DNA of 64,000 nt from Monoplex corrugatus (GCA_030674185.1 JAPXFY010000018.1:49554237-49618236); one strand, 5' to 3'; positions 24,373-37,870 are shown, counted from the stretch's first letter. Numbers and translations: made by a program. Notes: generated by a model not told the origin, from the letters alone.

Positions 24373-24510
24373 TTTGTTCTTTGGTGTCCTTTGTGTACAC
24401 TTGACAAAGGCCAGTTCACCAAACATTGTTCATATCTTTTTTTTCCCCCCATTATTATTATGTTAAATATGATATGCCTTCTGATTCAATTTTTTTCTGT
24501 TCTTCTGGTT
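24373..24510 (+). mobile_element. Fragment of Penelope-like element 3' end
   Basis: The order ttggtgtc, acttgacaaaggc.agtt, ccaaa..ttg, ttcttctggtt matches the 3' end of the element at 53972-56281 (around 56150-56281), including the terminal cttctggtt. It is degenerate, with a low-complexity T/C insert, so the call is tentative. Confidence 0.5.
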
Positions 24511-25040
24511 CCAATTATTTTAGTTATCATACTAACTAGTTATTACTTTATCAGTAGTCATATATTTGACAAGAGCAATTGTGATTTTCACAGTTTATGC
24601 TGACAGAGTGAAATTGAGATTTTTTTTTTTAGTTTCCCTGATTCTTCATCTTTGAATATGTAATTCTGTTATGTGGCTTGTAATTTGGCAGAGCATTATT
24701 TTTGAATATTTGTAAAAAATAGATACAGAAATTGAGGTTACTGTATACTGAGTGTCTTGTCCAAGGCGAAAAGTAAGGTGGATGTCAGCAACAAATGTCT
24801 ATTCACATTGTCTCAAGATACAGGAACACTGAATTTTTAGACATTTCTAGGATCGTGTGAGATATGGATTTCGATGAGCACATGGCAAAAATGTTGTGAA
24901 TGCATGTGTGAGTACATGATCTACTATATACTACGGTGACAGTCTTCAGTTTTGTCATTCCTTTAGAGAATTTGACGTTTTCTTTATAAAAGGCAGAACA
25001 AAATACAGGAAGACTAATTATATGCTCTGTATTTTTACAG

Positions 25041-25226
25041 GTGTCTGGCAGTGTGGGAAGTTCTGGTAGCCGTGATGACAGCTCCAGTTTTAGCCCACAG
25101 ACTGTGCCAGGCCCTCGCTCGCGACCTTTCCATTCAGTGTCCGGAGCCCCGCCTACACCACCCCGTGTCAAGCCCCGTACCCCCATCATGCTGCGGCCAG
25201 GGCTTCCTGATGGCACAGAGGTGTAG
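25041..25226 (+). CDS. IQSEC: IQSEC terminal exon with PDZ-binding C terminus
   Basis: 61 codons and TAG at 25224-25226: VSGSVGSSGSRDDSSSFSPQ, then Pro/Arg-rich APPTPPRVKPRTPIM, ending LPDGTEV. The last three residues T-E-V fit the class I PDZ ligand S/T-x-hydrophobic; vertebrate IQSEC proteins are known to bind PSD-95-type scaffolds through their C termini. The PTPPRVKP stretch is a possible SH3 ligand. Acceptor ATTTTTACAG ends at 25040. Confidence 0.92.
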   Translation: MSGSVGSSGSRDDSSSFSPQTVPGPRSRPFHSVSGAPPTPPRVKPRTPIMLRPGLPDGTEV

Positions 25227-26240
25227 GCAGCTGGTCACTTCCTGTGGAGTATTGGAACCAGAATAAGAAATGCCTGCTTCTGATCTGTCCGTGTTGGGGA
25301 ACTGAAATGGCAGAGGAAGAAATACAGGATGGCTTTCATCAGTTGTGTGTGTTGGACCTGAGTGTAGCAGTGAAGACAGTGGCTGTACTTCTGGTACTGG
25401 CTCCAGGCCACTGTCCAGTCTGTGAGAATGATCGATGGTCTTCATATAACATGCAGCTTGCATCGCAAGACTTGAGCACAACTGGGTTTTCATGCTAATA
25501 TTCAGTGTCACCATCTTGTATCACAAGTCTCTGTGTGATGTGCTACACTCCTTGACAGACAGTGACAAACAAGACTCAATGTTGCGGGTGACATAACAGA
25601 TAAAAGTGACAGAACAGGTCCAAGATGAGTGTGCTTGATACAAGACTGATCAGTGTGAACAGAAGGCGAACTCAGTGCCAGTGAGAAAACTGAATTGATA
25701 AGAGGTCTATACATCACAGTCCTTGGGATGCAAACACTTGCCAAGAATTTACACAAAGTGTGTGGAATCAAGGATATGCAGTGTGTGTGGATTGTTTTGT
25801 GACTGATGTGTCTCTCAGAGCGGACTGGGTGTGAGCTAGGCCAACAACAGTGTGAGCAGAAGTAGACTAGAGCAACACTACAGCTAGCTATCCGTCACAG
25901 ATGTAGAGTAGATGTGCGCCTAAAACATTTGTTCAGGGTACACTGGATGGAGTATGTCAACATGGAGTGTGGTGGAACACAGCACAGCTAGGACTGCCAG
26001 TGAATGTGTGAAAGAAAAGCAGTGAGAGTGGTGTGGAGTACAACCTATCTGATATAGGACAGAAAGATGGGAAGAGTGGCTTGATTGTTTTAAACAAGAC
26101 TTTTGAAGTGTGACTGGAAGAGTAGATGTAGGATGTTTTGAGTTTGAGAGCGATGCAGTTTAACTGCTCTAGCTTCATAGATGACTTAAAAGCATGGAAG
26201 TGTGAGCCTTTATACATACACTATGCTCAGACCTGTTTAA

Positions 26241-26246
26241 AATAAA
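26241..26246 (+). terminator. Candidate polyadenylation signal for IQSEC
   Basis: AATAAA about 1 kb after the IQSEC stop codon, followed by a G-rich then GT-rich stretch. Other AATAAA words occur nearby in an AT-rich repeat, so this is only the first plausible site. Confidence 0.35.
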
Positions 26247-26403
26247 GGGGGGCTAAGGGGAGATATGGAGAATTAAGTGTGGTGCAGGTATAGAAAACAT
26301 TAGAAACGTGTGTTTGTCCCCATGGCATGAAACCATTTTACTTCACTCAGACCTTCTCTGCGATGATAGATCCTGAAACAAAACTGGGAAAAAAGCTTAA
26401 ATG

Positions 26404-26644
26404 ACATTGATAAGATCACAACTGATAGTAAATGTCAATTACTAAAATCAGAGCTGATAATAAAATCTTTGGCAATATTGATAAGATCACATCTGATAAA
26501 ATTTTAGATGATAATAAAATGAAAACCGATGAAATAATAATAATAAAAAAAAAAGATGACTTTGGTAAGATCACAGCTGGTGATAAAGTTTTAGTTAACT
26601 TTGATAAGATCACGCCTAACAATAAAATCTTGAATAACAAATAA
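26404..26644. repeat. Degenerate GATAAGATCACA...GATAATAAAAT repeat
   Basis: ttgataagatcaca recurs at about 26407, 26469 and, more divergent, near 26560 and 26599. Each is followed by .ctgataa..aaaat. Open frames on both strands follow from the periodicity. Confidence 0.75.
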
Positions 26645-28469
26645 GGTAACAGTAACAGAACAACAACAGCTGGTGATTATTAAAGAACAGTAGTTTCAGT
26701 GAAGGATGAGGGGAGCATAGGTAAAATCTAGAGGCATTTATTTATTATTGCTGCACTATGGCAGGGGCTGGGAAAAAGGGTAAAGATGGGGAAGGAGGGG
26801 GGTAGGATCAGGAGAGTTGGAGACTTACATGGAATAGAGCCAGGTATGAATGTGTGGAGTGCAGCCCTGAGTCTTTCATTTCACTGTGTTGGTTTGTAGT
26901 GCAGCTTGTGTTTTGTAGAGGTTAGCGATCTTTTGATGTCTTCTTACCGACCACATAGATTGTAGAACTGTAGATATTTGACCAGATTTGTATTGGTGTT
27001 AATGTATTAGCAGAAAAAAATAATAATGATGTTGATAAGCTTTTCTGTTTAAAATGATATTGTGAGTCCACCTCATTATTTGCAACTTCTCACCAGTTTT
27101 GTGTGATTGGATTGAATTTGACACAGGGAGTTGGCTCGAGATCACAGATGTACATTGTTTTTTTGTTTTTGTTTTTTGTTTTTTTCACATTGCTGTATAC
27201 TAGCAAAGAGTCACAAGTATGAGCAAAGGAAAAGTTGCTGTTGCACTGTGTGCATACAGTGTGTGGACGATATGAGGATCCTGCTTAGCTCAGGTGTGCT
27301 AACTAGGGATGCGTGATAATGAAATGCTGCAAGGTGACTGGAAAGATACTCTATATTCAGAAAATTTCCAAGCTTTGCCATTTGTATTGGGCATGGTTGA
27401 AATGCTTTTTTAATTGTCAGATATAACAGATAAGAAGAAAGAAAAGCTAAGAGGTATACTTCTTGGTATTAAATATTATGATCATTTGTAGAATAGAGTG
27501 GATCAATTTTTTTTTAAAAAGGAAAAAAAAAAGACTGCTGAGGACATCTTGGTGGTAAATTACCAACAAAACAATGTACCTAGTGTCTTTGTTCTTAGGC
27601 CTGACATCACAGTTTGTTGGTAAACATAAGCTGAGAATGTCATAGTTTTTCATATAATACACAATATCAGAAATGTTTATAATCAGAGTTAGAACAGAAT
27701 GTCACTGCTGTCCCTGAAGCACAGTTAGCTTTCTGGTGTTACTACAGTACTGTGAAACAGAATGCCATTACTAGTCCACAGAAAACAATTGAACAGGTCT
27801 TCTAATGGTACAGTTCAGAATAAAGTAATTACTGGATATATAATAGTGTAGTTCAAACAGAATGACATTACTGTTGTATGCTGTTTCAAAGCTGCCTGTA
27901 TTCCTGAATGGATGACAACTTCTGTACTTGAATTTCTTCTATTAAACAAGCTGCCATAAACATTATATCGGTGAACTTTCAGTGTGAAAGTTACGTCTGA
28001 TTGTAAGGAATGAGTTAATTTGACTTGTTCTTCTGGGAAGGACTCTTCTTCCACTTGTTTTCAAATTAACACAGAGATGCATTTTACATTACTACTCGGC
28101 ATACATGGAGAGCATCCACTTTCTTTTTGATTGCCTGTTGCAGTCAGAATTGTTTTAATATATTATTATATAATATGTATTCTGAACAGAGAGGTGGTCA
28201 AAAAGTGTCTGTTGTGAAAGATATGGTGAGAGTGCTGTGCAATACTGGTAGAGTGTTGGTCTTACCAATAGCATGTAAATAGTAGTCTGAAGACTGTTGT
28301 GTGTGCACCATTGTTGACTGTGACTGTTTGTTGCTGCCATAAACACAGTGATCTCTTTCACAGCTGTTGTAATGTATACATGTATATGTGAGAGTGATTA
28401 TGTAAGGTCACAAGATCACTTTCATCAGGAAATGTGTACTGACTCAGTGACTGAAAAGGTTAGAAAGGA

Positions 28470-29115
28470 ACCACAGACACACAGGAAGTTTTGGAAACAG
28501 AGGAACCCCAGACACAATAGGGTATAGAAACAGGAACCCCAGACACACAATAGGGTATAGAAAGAGGAACCCCAGACACACAAAAGGCTATAGAAATAGA
28601 AAAACCACACACACACAAAAGGCTATAGAAATAGAAGAACCCCCCCCCCCCCCCCCCCACACACTAAAGGTTATAGAAATATTTGAACCCCCACACACAA
28701 AAGGTTATAGAAATATAAGAACCCCACACACACAAAAGGTTATAGAAATAGATGAACCCCCACACACACAAAAGGTTATAGAAATAGATGAACCCCCCCC
28801 CCCCCCACACACACACACACACAAAAAGGTTATAGAAATAGATGAATCCCCCACACACAAAAGGTTATAGAAATATAAGAACCCCACACACACAATAGGG
28901 TATAGAAATAGAAGAACCCCACACACACAAAAGGCTACAGAAATAGAGCCCCCCCCCCACACACACACACACACACACAAAAGGCTACAGAAATAGAGGA
29001 ACCCCTGACACACAAAAGACTACAGAAATAGAGGAACCCCAGACACACAAAAGGCTATAGCAACAGAGGAACCCCACACGCACAAAAGGCTACAGAAATA
29101 GAGGAACCCCAGACA
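28470..29115. repeat. ~36-bp minisatellite with poly-C and (CA) variants, about 18 copies
   Basis: Unit cacacaaaaggctatagaaa then tagaggaacccc. Some units have a C run of 7-18 bases or an enlarged CA run, so two simple repeats evolve inside a minisatellite. Confidence 0.93.
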
Positions 29116-29560
29116 TACAAACACTCTCCAACCACAGGATCAGTTGCTAGGAGTGTCTTGCATCTGTCCACTTCTTAAGAACATGTTTATCTCACACACT
29201 TTAATAAGTTGGATCTGTGATCAAACAGTGGAACTGTGAAGGTGAAAGTACATATTCCCACTACTGTTTCAGATCACAAACCAAGTTGAAAGCTTTGATG
29301 CAGAGATTAATTAACTGAAGGACTAGACAGAACTCTAAATATTTTGGATGTGAAAGGAGCAAGAAGAATATATCCCGTGGGAAAGTAAATGTATTACGTA
29401 TAAAGCATATACATTAAATGTAAAGATGGGAGAGGGAACACATGACCAACTTTTATGTTGATATGAGCCCTTTTGACAAATACTGTTGAAAGGGTACTTT
29501 GGCAAAATCCGGAAATGTAAGTAATAATTCATTATGATTCAGTGTTCTCCAATACCTAAA

Positions 29561-29642
29561 TGCCACTCAGGAATTTACAATATAAAGACTATATAAACAA
29601 ATGCCACTCAGGAATTTACAATATTAAGACTATATAAACAGT
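29561..29642. repeat. 41-bp tandem duplication
   Basis: tgccactcaggaatttacaa plus tattaagactatataaac, starting at 29561 and 29602. Confidence 0.9.
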
Positions 29643-31202
29643 GTGGAAAATATTGCAAAACACCACATGCACCATGTCACATAATCTAGGCAGCATCGTT
29701 TTAAATTAACATAACATAAACACAGCAGGCTTTATCCAAAATTCAAGTCTTATGCCTGACACAACTAGACTACAATTTGCCTTTTTCCAGATGTTACATT
29801 GCTAAGTCTCTTTTTCTTTAGAAGTGTTTGGTGTGTGCTGATACAAATTTGATGTCCAACTTTTCTTTCTATGTCAATATGGAATGAATATAGAGATGAA
29901 CATACTTTTTGTTCCATTTCTAATCTTGTGATTTTCTTAACAGTCAGCCATACATTTAAATTCAATGATCTTGTGTAGAGAGTATACCACAAAAACAATG
30001 CACCAGCATCAGGCATTACTTCAGATCTGGATATAACACAACAGGGTCTATATGAATTTCTTCAGAATGACATTTAATTTATTGTAACAGATTTTGCTCA
30101 GTATACACAGTTGATTTCTTCACATACAGTTCTTGACAGATTGTTGCTTACAAAACAGGCACCACCAGTTTTGCTATATATGCAGACTGCAGCTCATTCA
30201 AAATTCACAGTTACTTTGATTTTGCTTCGACTAGATTTCAGTCAGCAGCTATCATCATATTTTACATTTGTCTTTTAGATCAGATCTGAACATAACTTCA
30301 TCTTGTTAAACATTCATATCAAGGGTCAATCGCTTATAATGTAAGCATTCATTCTGAGGGTTGGTCACAATTATTTATCAGCTAAGAATGTCTCGGTGCG
30401 TATTTTCATTGACAGATGAATATTTTTGGGCGCCTTAGCAGCCTAGTTTGCATAATTTTTGTTGTAAATAGTCATGTTCAATTGTTTTATTCTTACTTCA
30501 TACCAAACAGCAGAGACAATAGGATTGGCTTGGTCCCCAGGTTATGAAGGAGAAGTGTTTGGTGTGCAATCAGACAGCAAGGGATCATAGTGATTGTGAT
30601 GTCTCCATATGACCCAAGAGTGGTTCAGTGGGGAGGGATCAGCAACGTGAAACTCTTGTGTGATCCCACAACGCACTACACTAAGGTAGAACGGCTGAAG
30701 AATGTGATGACTGCCAAAAACAGAAATAAAATCAAGTGATTACAAATTTTGTGATTGTTTGCCACATCTCTGATATGAACGCTGTGAAGTCTGTCACTAA
30801 CTCACTTGATAGTATGCATGTCTGGAAGGGGAGTGGAGTGGGTCAGTACCATCATGGTCCTGGTTTTTAAAGATGCTGCAGTTTTTGTTCTTTGTTTTGT
30901 AACCTACAAAGCAGGATAGATTCTAAGCAGTCAGGGAGTCTAATTTCAGAAAAATTGGTTCCTCAGTTTGCTGGTCTGACATGAAAATATGATGCTGACC
31001 AATTCAGCATTTCTAGTAAATCACTGATAAAAAGTGAAATTAGGAGGAAAAAATGCACCTGTTCACATGTGGATCACGTGGGAGTCATGAACACTCAAAT
31101 TTGGCCAATAATGGAGAGCTAAACTGGTCAAGTTAACTACAGTTTTTGACTTGTATCATGAAGTTTTTTCCTTTTTTATGATCATCGCACACAGATAGAT
31201 TT

Positions 31203-31612
31203 CCTTTGCGCTCACTTTTTTTTCTGCCCATTTTCTAGGCACCTTAATGGCCACAAAAGCTGGCAGAGTTTTTTTTTTATTATGCAATGACCATAAGGAT
31301 GATAATCAGATACTATGGGGTTTCATCCAGGATTGAGACTATGTGACAGGGCTATACTCTATGCTTACTATCATAATATATCCCGGTGTCGACCAGGCCC
31401 GAGAGATACAGATACCTGCAGTGTTGGTCAGATGATTTGAACAACACCCTCAATGACGCATCCATGAAGTGTTGTCCCAATCTTCCCAATGAGCCCTTAG
31501 AATGGTTAACTCTAGCTGAACTTGAAGCTCAAAAATCCCACAATAATTTTTAAAGGGCTGACGGGGATTCAAACCCACAGCCTTCCAGTCTATGAAGTTA
31601 AAAACGCACTTG
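31203..31612 (-). mobile_element. tRNA-derived SINE, copy 2 (reverse orientation)
   Basis: Reverse complement matches 2697-3155 from GTGAGCGCAAAGG (tail) through GTGGCCATTAAGG, GGATATATTATGATAGTAAG and ATTGTGGGATTTTTGAG to the B box GGTTTGAATCC. The A-box part (near 31590-31612) is decayed. An oligo-A stretch and a few indels distinguish the copies. Confidence 0.85.
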
Positions 31613-33179
31613 TTAGAGGTCAGGCATGATTAAATGTGGCTGTCAAACGGATAAATGAGCTGATATCTGCCATTGCTTGAAAACACTTACTGCCCATGCA
31701 GCTGTAAATGGGCACATGCCTCAAATGATGGAGACAAAGTAGTACTGTTTTCATAATGTTGGCCCTGAGAAGTGAAGTCTTTATTTATGGACAAAGCAGT
31801 CAGAGGAACAAGACAGTACTGCCTCGTAATGTTAACCCCGCCAGAAGTGGGAAGACTTTAGCACTTAGCTAATCAATGACCAACCATTATGTGATTTTTT
31901 GTTTGTTTGAATTACATCACTATAGTGTACATGAACTTTAATATGGAACTGCCGTTACTTAAATTTTCAATAGTGAAGTGCAGTGATCATGCAAATCATT
32001 CACCAAAGTCAAGGGTACAGCTATCATCATTTCATCAGACCAGTCAGTTCATAAAAGACAAAAAAGAAGTTCCTGGAAGTGACAAGATTTCATTTCTCAT
32101 TCAAACAATTGACCATAATATGGTGACCACAAAAATAATATACATCAAAACATCCATGTTCATGTATATCTAGGTTATGCAATTTACATCATCTTCATCA
32201 CATGCAAAGAAGAAAACTGAACTTTTATCCCCCTAAACAACCTTATACTGATAGTATCTGGCACAAGCTTGTAAGGACATTAAAAACACACCAAAGATAA
32301 AGCGGGAACGAAAATCACCACAACAACAAACGGACAGGCAAATAACCTCTCCCCCCCCCCCCCCCACGGCTCACACATCAGCACAAGGACATGGTCATGT
32401 TAGAACTAACAGACTACCAGATAGTCCAACGACCACAAAGAAAATCATACTAATGCTGTGGAATCAAATTTTCATTTTATCGTAATAGTGCACAGAACTA
32501 ATCATTCAGACAAGACCATGTACAAAAACGCACACATTTACACAAATCATGAAAGCTCTTGACAGTTAGAGGCTACCACTTTCTCTTTTAAATACCAATT
32601 TACAAGTTGTCTGTGCCAAACATCTTCTCACGCAGATAAGCAGCTCTCATTTTTTATATAGGTGAATTATTATCTTAAAATGCATGTGAAATTTGAAGAA
32701 ATAGTTATCATCAGCAGAAATGGCTCAGCAGATGTGGGTAATCTTGCAGACACAAGTCTTTTCATTTTCTTAGTCAGCCAGTGCATGTCAAGGTCCACCA
32801 GTGTGTCAAAGGTACTGAAACTTCAGGCAGTTCAAGCCAGAAAGCTAGCACTGAAATAGTGTATAACTGGAAAACCTGGACAGGTAAACAAGGCAAATGG
32901 GGGGAAAATAATAGTAAATAAAAAATTTCTTATCATCCCATGGTTAAACCACACTAAGTTTTTGCCCATCTCTTGATGATGTGGAAAATCTACACACAGT
33001 ATACTGGAGTATCATCATCTGTTACACACACACTCACACACTCTTTACATTTAATACATGCAAACAATGATAAAGATGCTCACAAACAACACTGTAAATC
33101 TAGTGGTTTTGTAATAAAGATCTAACTTTTTCATGGAAGTACGGGAAGCAGCAACATTCTTGTCATAATTTGAAGCTGG

Positions 33180-33495
33180 ATGGTGTTTTTCCTATTGTTA
33201 TTGTTATTTTTGTAAAAGCCCAATCTACTGCACAGAGCCATACCTGGGCCATAACCATCTCAAAATGTACACAATACTTTACTGGGGAAAAAAAATGGAA
33301 AAGAAAATTAAGTACACATATGAATGCACTGGTGCACATGATCTAAGGATATGCCCCCCATTGCTAACTTCTCCATCCAATTTATCACCAGGAATTTTAA
33401 AAAAAACTAAACACAAATCTAAACATAAATATGGACACTAAAACATATAAAACATGCCTCAATTACCTAAAATTGCTTCCATACATAACATTTCC
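33180..33495. mobile_element. Dispersed repeat family B, copy 1
   Basis: Shares with 60637-60925, in order: ttgttattgtt, aaagccca.c..actgca.agagccata, aattaagtacacatatgaat, tccaatttatcac, and cctaaaattgcttcc. A third, short copy is at 47949-48042. The GTTATTGTT stretch at the left may be the 3' tail of an element lying on the - strand. Class (SINE or LINE tail) not resolved. Confidence 0.7.
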
Positions 33496-36483
33496 TTAGA
33501 GCCAAAAATGCACTTATTACATGTGCCCAATTATCAATCCTAAGAGAAATATATAAGGCTCTATAGAATACAGGTGAATGGACGAGCAAGGCAGAAAATG
33601 ACAGAAAGCAAAGGAGCAAGGTAGAAACAAAGAGAGTGACAAGAAAGAGGAAATTTCTAGCTCAGAATTTCCAGAAAGTGGGGCTACTGTTTATACCGAA
33701 AGCTCCTGGTATCCCCATGAAAGAAAGGTGGATGACGACAAGAGGTTTAAAAAAACTGCAATATGAAAGGCTTCACACAAAAACAGGATGAATGTATTCA
33801 TAGCCCTTTTATCATCTCTCTAACAACAGAGAAACTGAAAGTTAGCCATCACTTTCAAGAAAACGACTTTTTACAAAGTACTAATCAATACAGAAGTACA
33901 AGGCAAGTATGAAGCACGTCAAAAGCCAAGATTAGAGACTACTACCTTCAATACACTGTATTTTCAGCGTTCACCTTAAACATCAAAAACAATATCTGTA
34001 GAGCTCCCCCAGTTGGTCAAACAAATGTTTTACACATTGTGTAATGCACACAGTATTACACACAGTAACTGTGAGTAAAGAAAAACAGAGGCGGAGAAGG
34101 GACTGCATCCTGACAAATAGGGCAAATGCAAAAAAGTAAAATTTCCTTCAGTCATTCTTAATTTTCTATGTTTTTTCATACACTGCATCCAAAGCATCTG
34201 ATTGGCGAGAACTCTCAACAGCAGCCTTCCTTCAGCCTCCTTCATTACCACTGACACACTGATTGTCCTCAACTCCTCAATGAAAGACCTGATGTATGAT
34301 GTCTTCGGGTATGAGGAACAGAGGGACAGGTGACCACATCTACAAACCAATAACAATGCAAATAAACCATATTGTAAACATGTCATTCTGCTGTGCCCAG
34401 TAAAGTACTGAACCCTTTATCCACTTCCAGCTATTTGTCAGTTTCAGGGTACTCTGATAACTTGTCCCAGTACCCTAAAAAATAAATAAAATGACATCCA
34501 TACTTTTATGCACCTTTGTACAAATACAAGAAACAACTCAAGTCTCAAGCTGGTGATTTTGGTATACTTCCATACATCTTTTCATGTTCCAAGATTATTA
34601 GGGGTAGATTTCGCATCCTGTACAGATAATAATATATACAAAATTCTCAACATCAACTTTACGATCAATTACAAAATATGACAAAAAGCCACCAAATAAA
34701 TAACGAGAAAATCAACAAATAAAACCATAAGCACAACATTACAAAAGACAAAAGAAAAAAGGAAAATAAAATCACATATATCACATTACATTACTTTAAC
34801 AAAATATTGCTCTGTAGCTCTTTTCCCAATTGGTAAAACCTACACTTTCAATGCAGTGGATAGAAAAAACAATGACTCATCAATATAATTAAAATACCCT
34901 CATAAAATTCTGAACAGAAGCTGTTAATGCAGATAGGGGTGAGTTGTGGCTGTTGGTGTTTTTCCTGTTTTTTCTTAGTTCCTTTGGCTAATTTTGTTTC
35001 TAAGTGCCAAAATAATCTGAATGCTAGCATCATTTAGATTTTGGAGATGCATTTAAGAGAATGCTTCCAAATAAAATTCTGCCCAAACAGTGAATAAAAT
35101 CTGCCTTTTCACTTGCAATATTGCTGACTAGTACAGTAACAGTTTAACTGGAGTGTGTTGATCCTGATACAACAAACAGGACTATTTCTGATGGTCCAGC
35201 AAAGGCCAGTTACAAACCATCATAACCTCCCCACTTCATCCACAGAATTTGAATGCTGCAAATCAGATATTATCTTACATCTGAAAGAGCACAACCTTTC
35301 TGTTGATAACATCAATAACATATGACAAGAAAAAAATATACGGTCCCAAAAAAGTTCTCTTCCAAATGCCACAGTCTCCACAGGTATTTGAGAAACATGC
35401 ACAAATATATATAACAATAGGCTGAAGGGTACAAGGGAAACTTAGTCCACAACATGTAGCATATTGAATGTATTAACAATTCAAGAAATATGTAAAGTTC
35501 TATTAATGTTATACAAGTGCAATGCATACACACATATAACCACATGCAAACTCTCTCTTCCATCACACAGCCAACAAACATGGCAAGCTACGGATAAAAA
35601 ATAAAATACCAACTGAGACAGCAGGTACAGCTATTAACAACATGCTATCTCAGTGTCTTGTTTCAATACAGATTATGGCTTGCTAAATGACTTCATTGTG
35701 AATAACAGGGCCCACATCAGAAATAAAACCATATTTCATAGCTTGCACTTCTACACTCAACATAAAAAGTAAGTAACCAGGCATAGGTTTTTCAAGTCAA
35801 TTTTTCTGAACCAGTTATTTTCAAGTTTGCAGAATGATAAACAAAGAAAATATGTACAAAGATTAACAAGTAGATCCTATGTCATGCATCCCAAAGGACT
35901 TTTTCCGGAGTACATGAAATACAAAAGAAAAGAACTTTCAAACACTGAACATAAGTAAACGAAAGCATATCAATCTTAATATAAAAACAAAATACTTAAC
36001 AAAACCCTGAACTTAAAAATAAAACTGCACCACTTGGTAGGCTTGAAAACAAAAACTTTTAGATTAAATCTGAAGCTTTTCATGCATAAATGATACCATA
36101 ATCAAGACGGCTTGTATCCCCTTCTGGCAGGAATCCAGTCTTATACTTTCTTTCTGTTGTAACTTTTGATTTATTTACTTTCTGTGTTGAGTAAAGAGTT
36201 TTTCACAGCACGTTTCATTGTCCCTTCAGCCTAATGATCAATACACTGTACAAAAAAGCTGTTATTCATTCACATTTCTTTTAACAAGATCACACAATCA
36301 CTAATGAGATTCTTGAAATGGGTAATAACAATTATCGGTAAACCTTATTTCATATGCATATAAATGTATGCAACAGTATCTCAGTGTCACAAAACATACA
36401 TTGTTTATTCACATTGTTTATTCACACCTTCCTGAAGTTTTGATACTAAACTCTCTCTTTCCCTCTCTCACACAGTGAAACAT

Positions 36484-37870
36484 GCCTGTAATGGTTATCT
36501 ATGTGGATATGTCATGTGTATGCCTGTAATGGTTATCTATGCGGATATGTCATGTGTATGCCTGTAATGGTTATCTATGTGGATATGTCATGTGTATGCC
36601 TGTAATGGTTATCTATGTGTATATGTCATGTGTATGCCTGTAATGGTTATGTGGATATGTCATGTGTATGCCTGTAATGGTTATCTATGCGGATATGTCA
36701 TGTGTATGCCTGTAATGGTTATCTATGTGGATATGTCATGTGTATGCCTGTAATGGTTATCTATGCGGATGTGTCCTGTGTATGCCTGTAATGGTTATCT
36801 ATGTGGATATGTCATGTGTATGCCTGTAATGGTTATCTATGCGGATATGTCATGTGTATGCCTGTAATGGTTATCTATGCGGATATGTCATGTGTATGCC
36901 TGTAATGGTTATCTATGCGGATGTGTCCTGTGTATGCCTGTAATGGTTATCTATGTGGATATGTCATGTGTATGCCTGTAATGGTTATCTATGCGTATAT
37001 GTCATGTGTATGCCTGTAATGGTTATCTATGCGGATGTGTCCTGTGTATGCCTGTAATGGTTATCTATGTGGATATGTCATGTGTATGCCTGTAATGGTT
37101 ATCTATGCGTATATGTCATGTGTATGCCTGTAATGGTTATCTATGCGGATGTGTCCTGTGTATGCCTGTAATGGTTATCTATGCGTATATGTCATGTGTA
37201 TGCCTGTAATGGTTATCTATGCGTATATGTCATGTGTATGCCTGTAATGGTTATGCGGAAATGTCATGTGTATGCCTGTAATGGTTATCTATGTGGATAT
37301 GTCATGTGTATGCCTGTAATGGTTATCTATGCGGATGTGTCCTGTGTATGCCTGTATTGGTTAGCTATGTGGATATGTCATGTGTATGCCTGTAATGGTT
37401 ATCTATGCGTATATGTCATGTGTATGCCTGTAATGGTTATCTATGCGTATATGTCATGTGTATGCCTGTAATGGTTATCTATGCGTATATGTCATGTGTA
37501 TGCCTGTAATGGTTATGCGGAAATGTCATGTGTATGCCTGTAATGGTTATCTATGCGGATATGTCATGTGTATGCCTGTAATGGTTATCTATGCGGATGT
37601 GTCATGTGTATGCCTGTAATGGTTATCTATGCGGATGTGTCCTGTGTATGCCTGTATTGGTTAGCTATGTGAATGCGTCATGTGTACGCCTGTAATGGTT
37701 AGCTATGTGAATGTGTATGCCTATAATGGTTAGCTATGTGAGTGTCATGTGTATGCCTGTAAAGGTTAGCTATGTGTCATGTGTATGCCTGTAATGGTTA
37801 GCTATGTGAATGTGTCGTGCGTATGCCTGTAAATGTTTGCTATGTGGATGTGTCCTGTATATTCCTGTAA
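36484..37870. repeat. 1.4-kb minisatellite of 38-bp units, about 36 copies
   Basis: Unit tatgcctgtaatggttatct then atgcggatatgtcatgtg. Three main unit variants (gcggatgtgtcctg, gtggatatgtcatg, gcgtatatgtcatg) follow one another in threes around 36955-37170. A larger block of ~260 bp, marked by the short unit gttatgcggaaatg, is repeated at about 37181 and 37441. The last ~200 bases are divergent. Pyrimidine tracts flank both sides. Confidence 0.96.

Larger units (their letters stand above)
23854..25040 (+). other. IQSEC last intron with MITE and PLE-like tail
   Basis: Contains the nested MITE at 23929-24121, a poly-C run at 24346-24361 and a stretch resembling the Penelope-like 3' end at 24373-24510. 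Confidence 0.8.
15203..25226 (+). other. IQSEC: IQSEC/BRAG ARF-GEF gene, 3' half (7 coding exons)
   Basis: Members of this family load GTP onto ARF GTPases (chiefly ARF6) at membranes, through a Sec7 domain followed by a PH domain. Joining the exons at 15203-15342, 16203-16328, 17074-17173, 18331-18452, 18999-19215, 23804-23853 and 25041-25226 gives about 313 residues with matching phases throughout. Order: the last Sec7 helix and linker (GIYERIKQQEF ... KVEQTIVGKKP), PH domain ([44 protein letters not shown]), post-PH helix (EQLRIEEEM), then a Ser/Pro-rich tail ending GTEV. The linker, PH and post-PH words match vertebrate IQSEC1-3 and Drosophila schizo/loner. The Sec7 core and any IQ or coiled-coil N terminus lie outside the seen exons. 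Which IQSEC paralogue this is cannot be told. Confidence 0.93.

Noticed and set aside
34190..34386. Protein-like readings on both strands, e.g. + TDTLIVLNSSMKDLMYDVFG flanked by CAG and GTGACC, and a 118-codon - frame
   Set aside because: No family recognised, no partner exons found on either side, and GTGACC is a poor donor. A protein search of both readings would decide.
36484..37870. CRISPR-like array
   Set aside because: Units are contiguous 38-bp repeats with no unique spacers, in an animal genome; this is a minisatellite.
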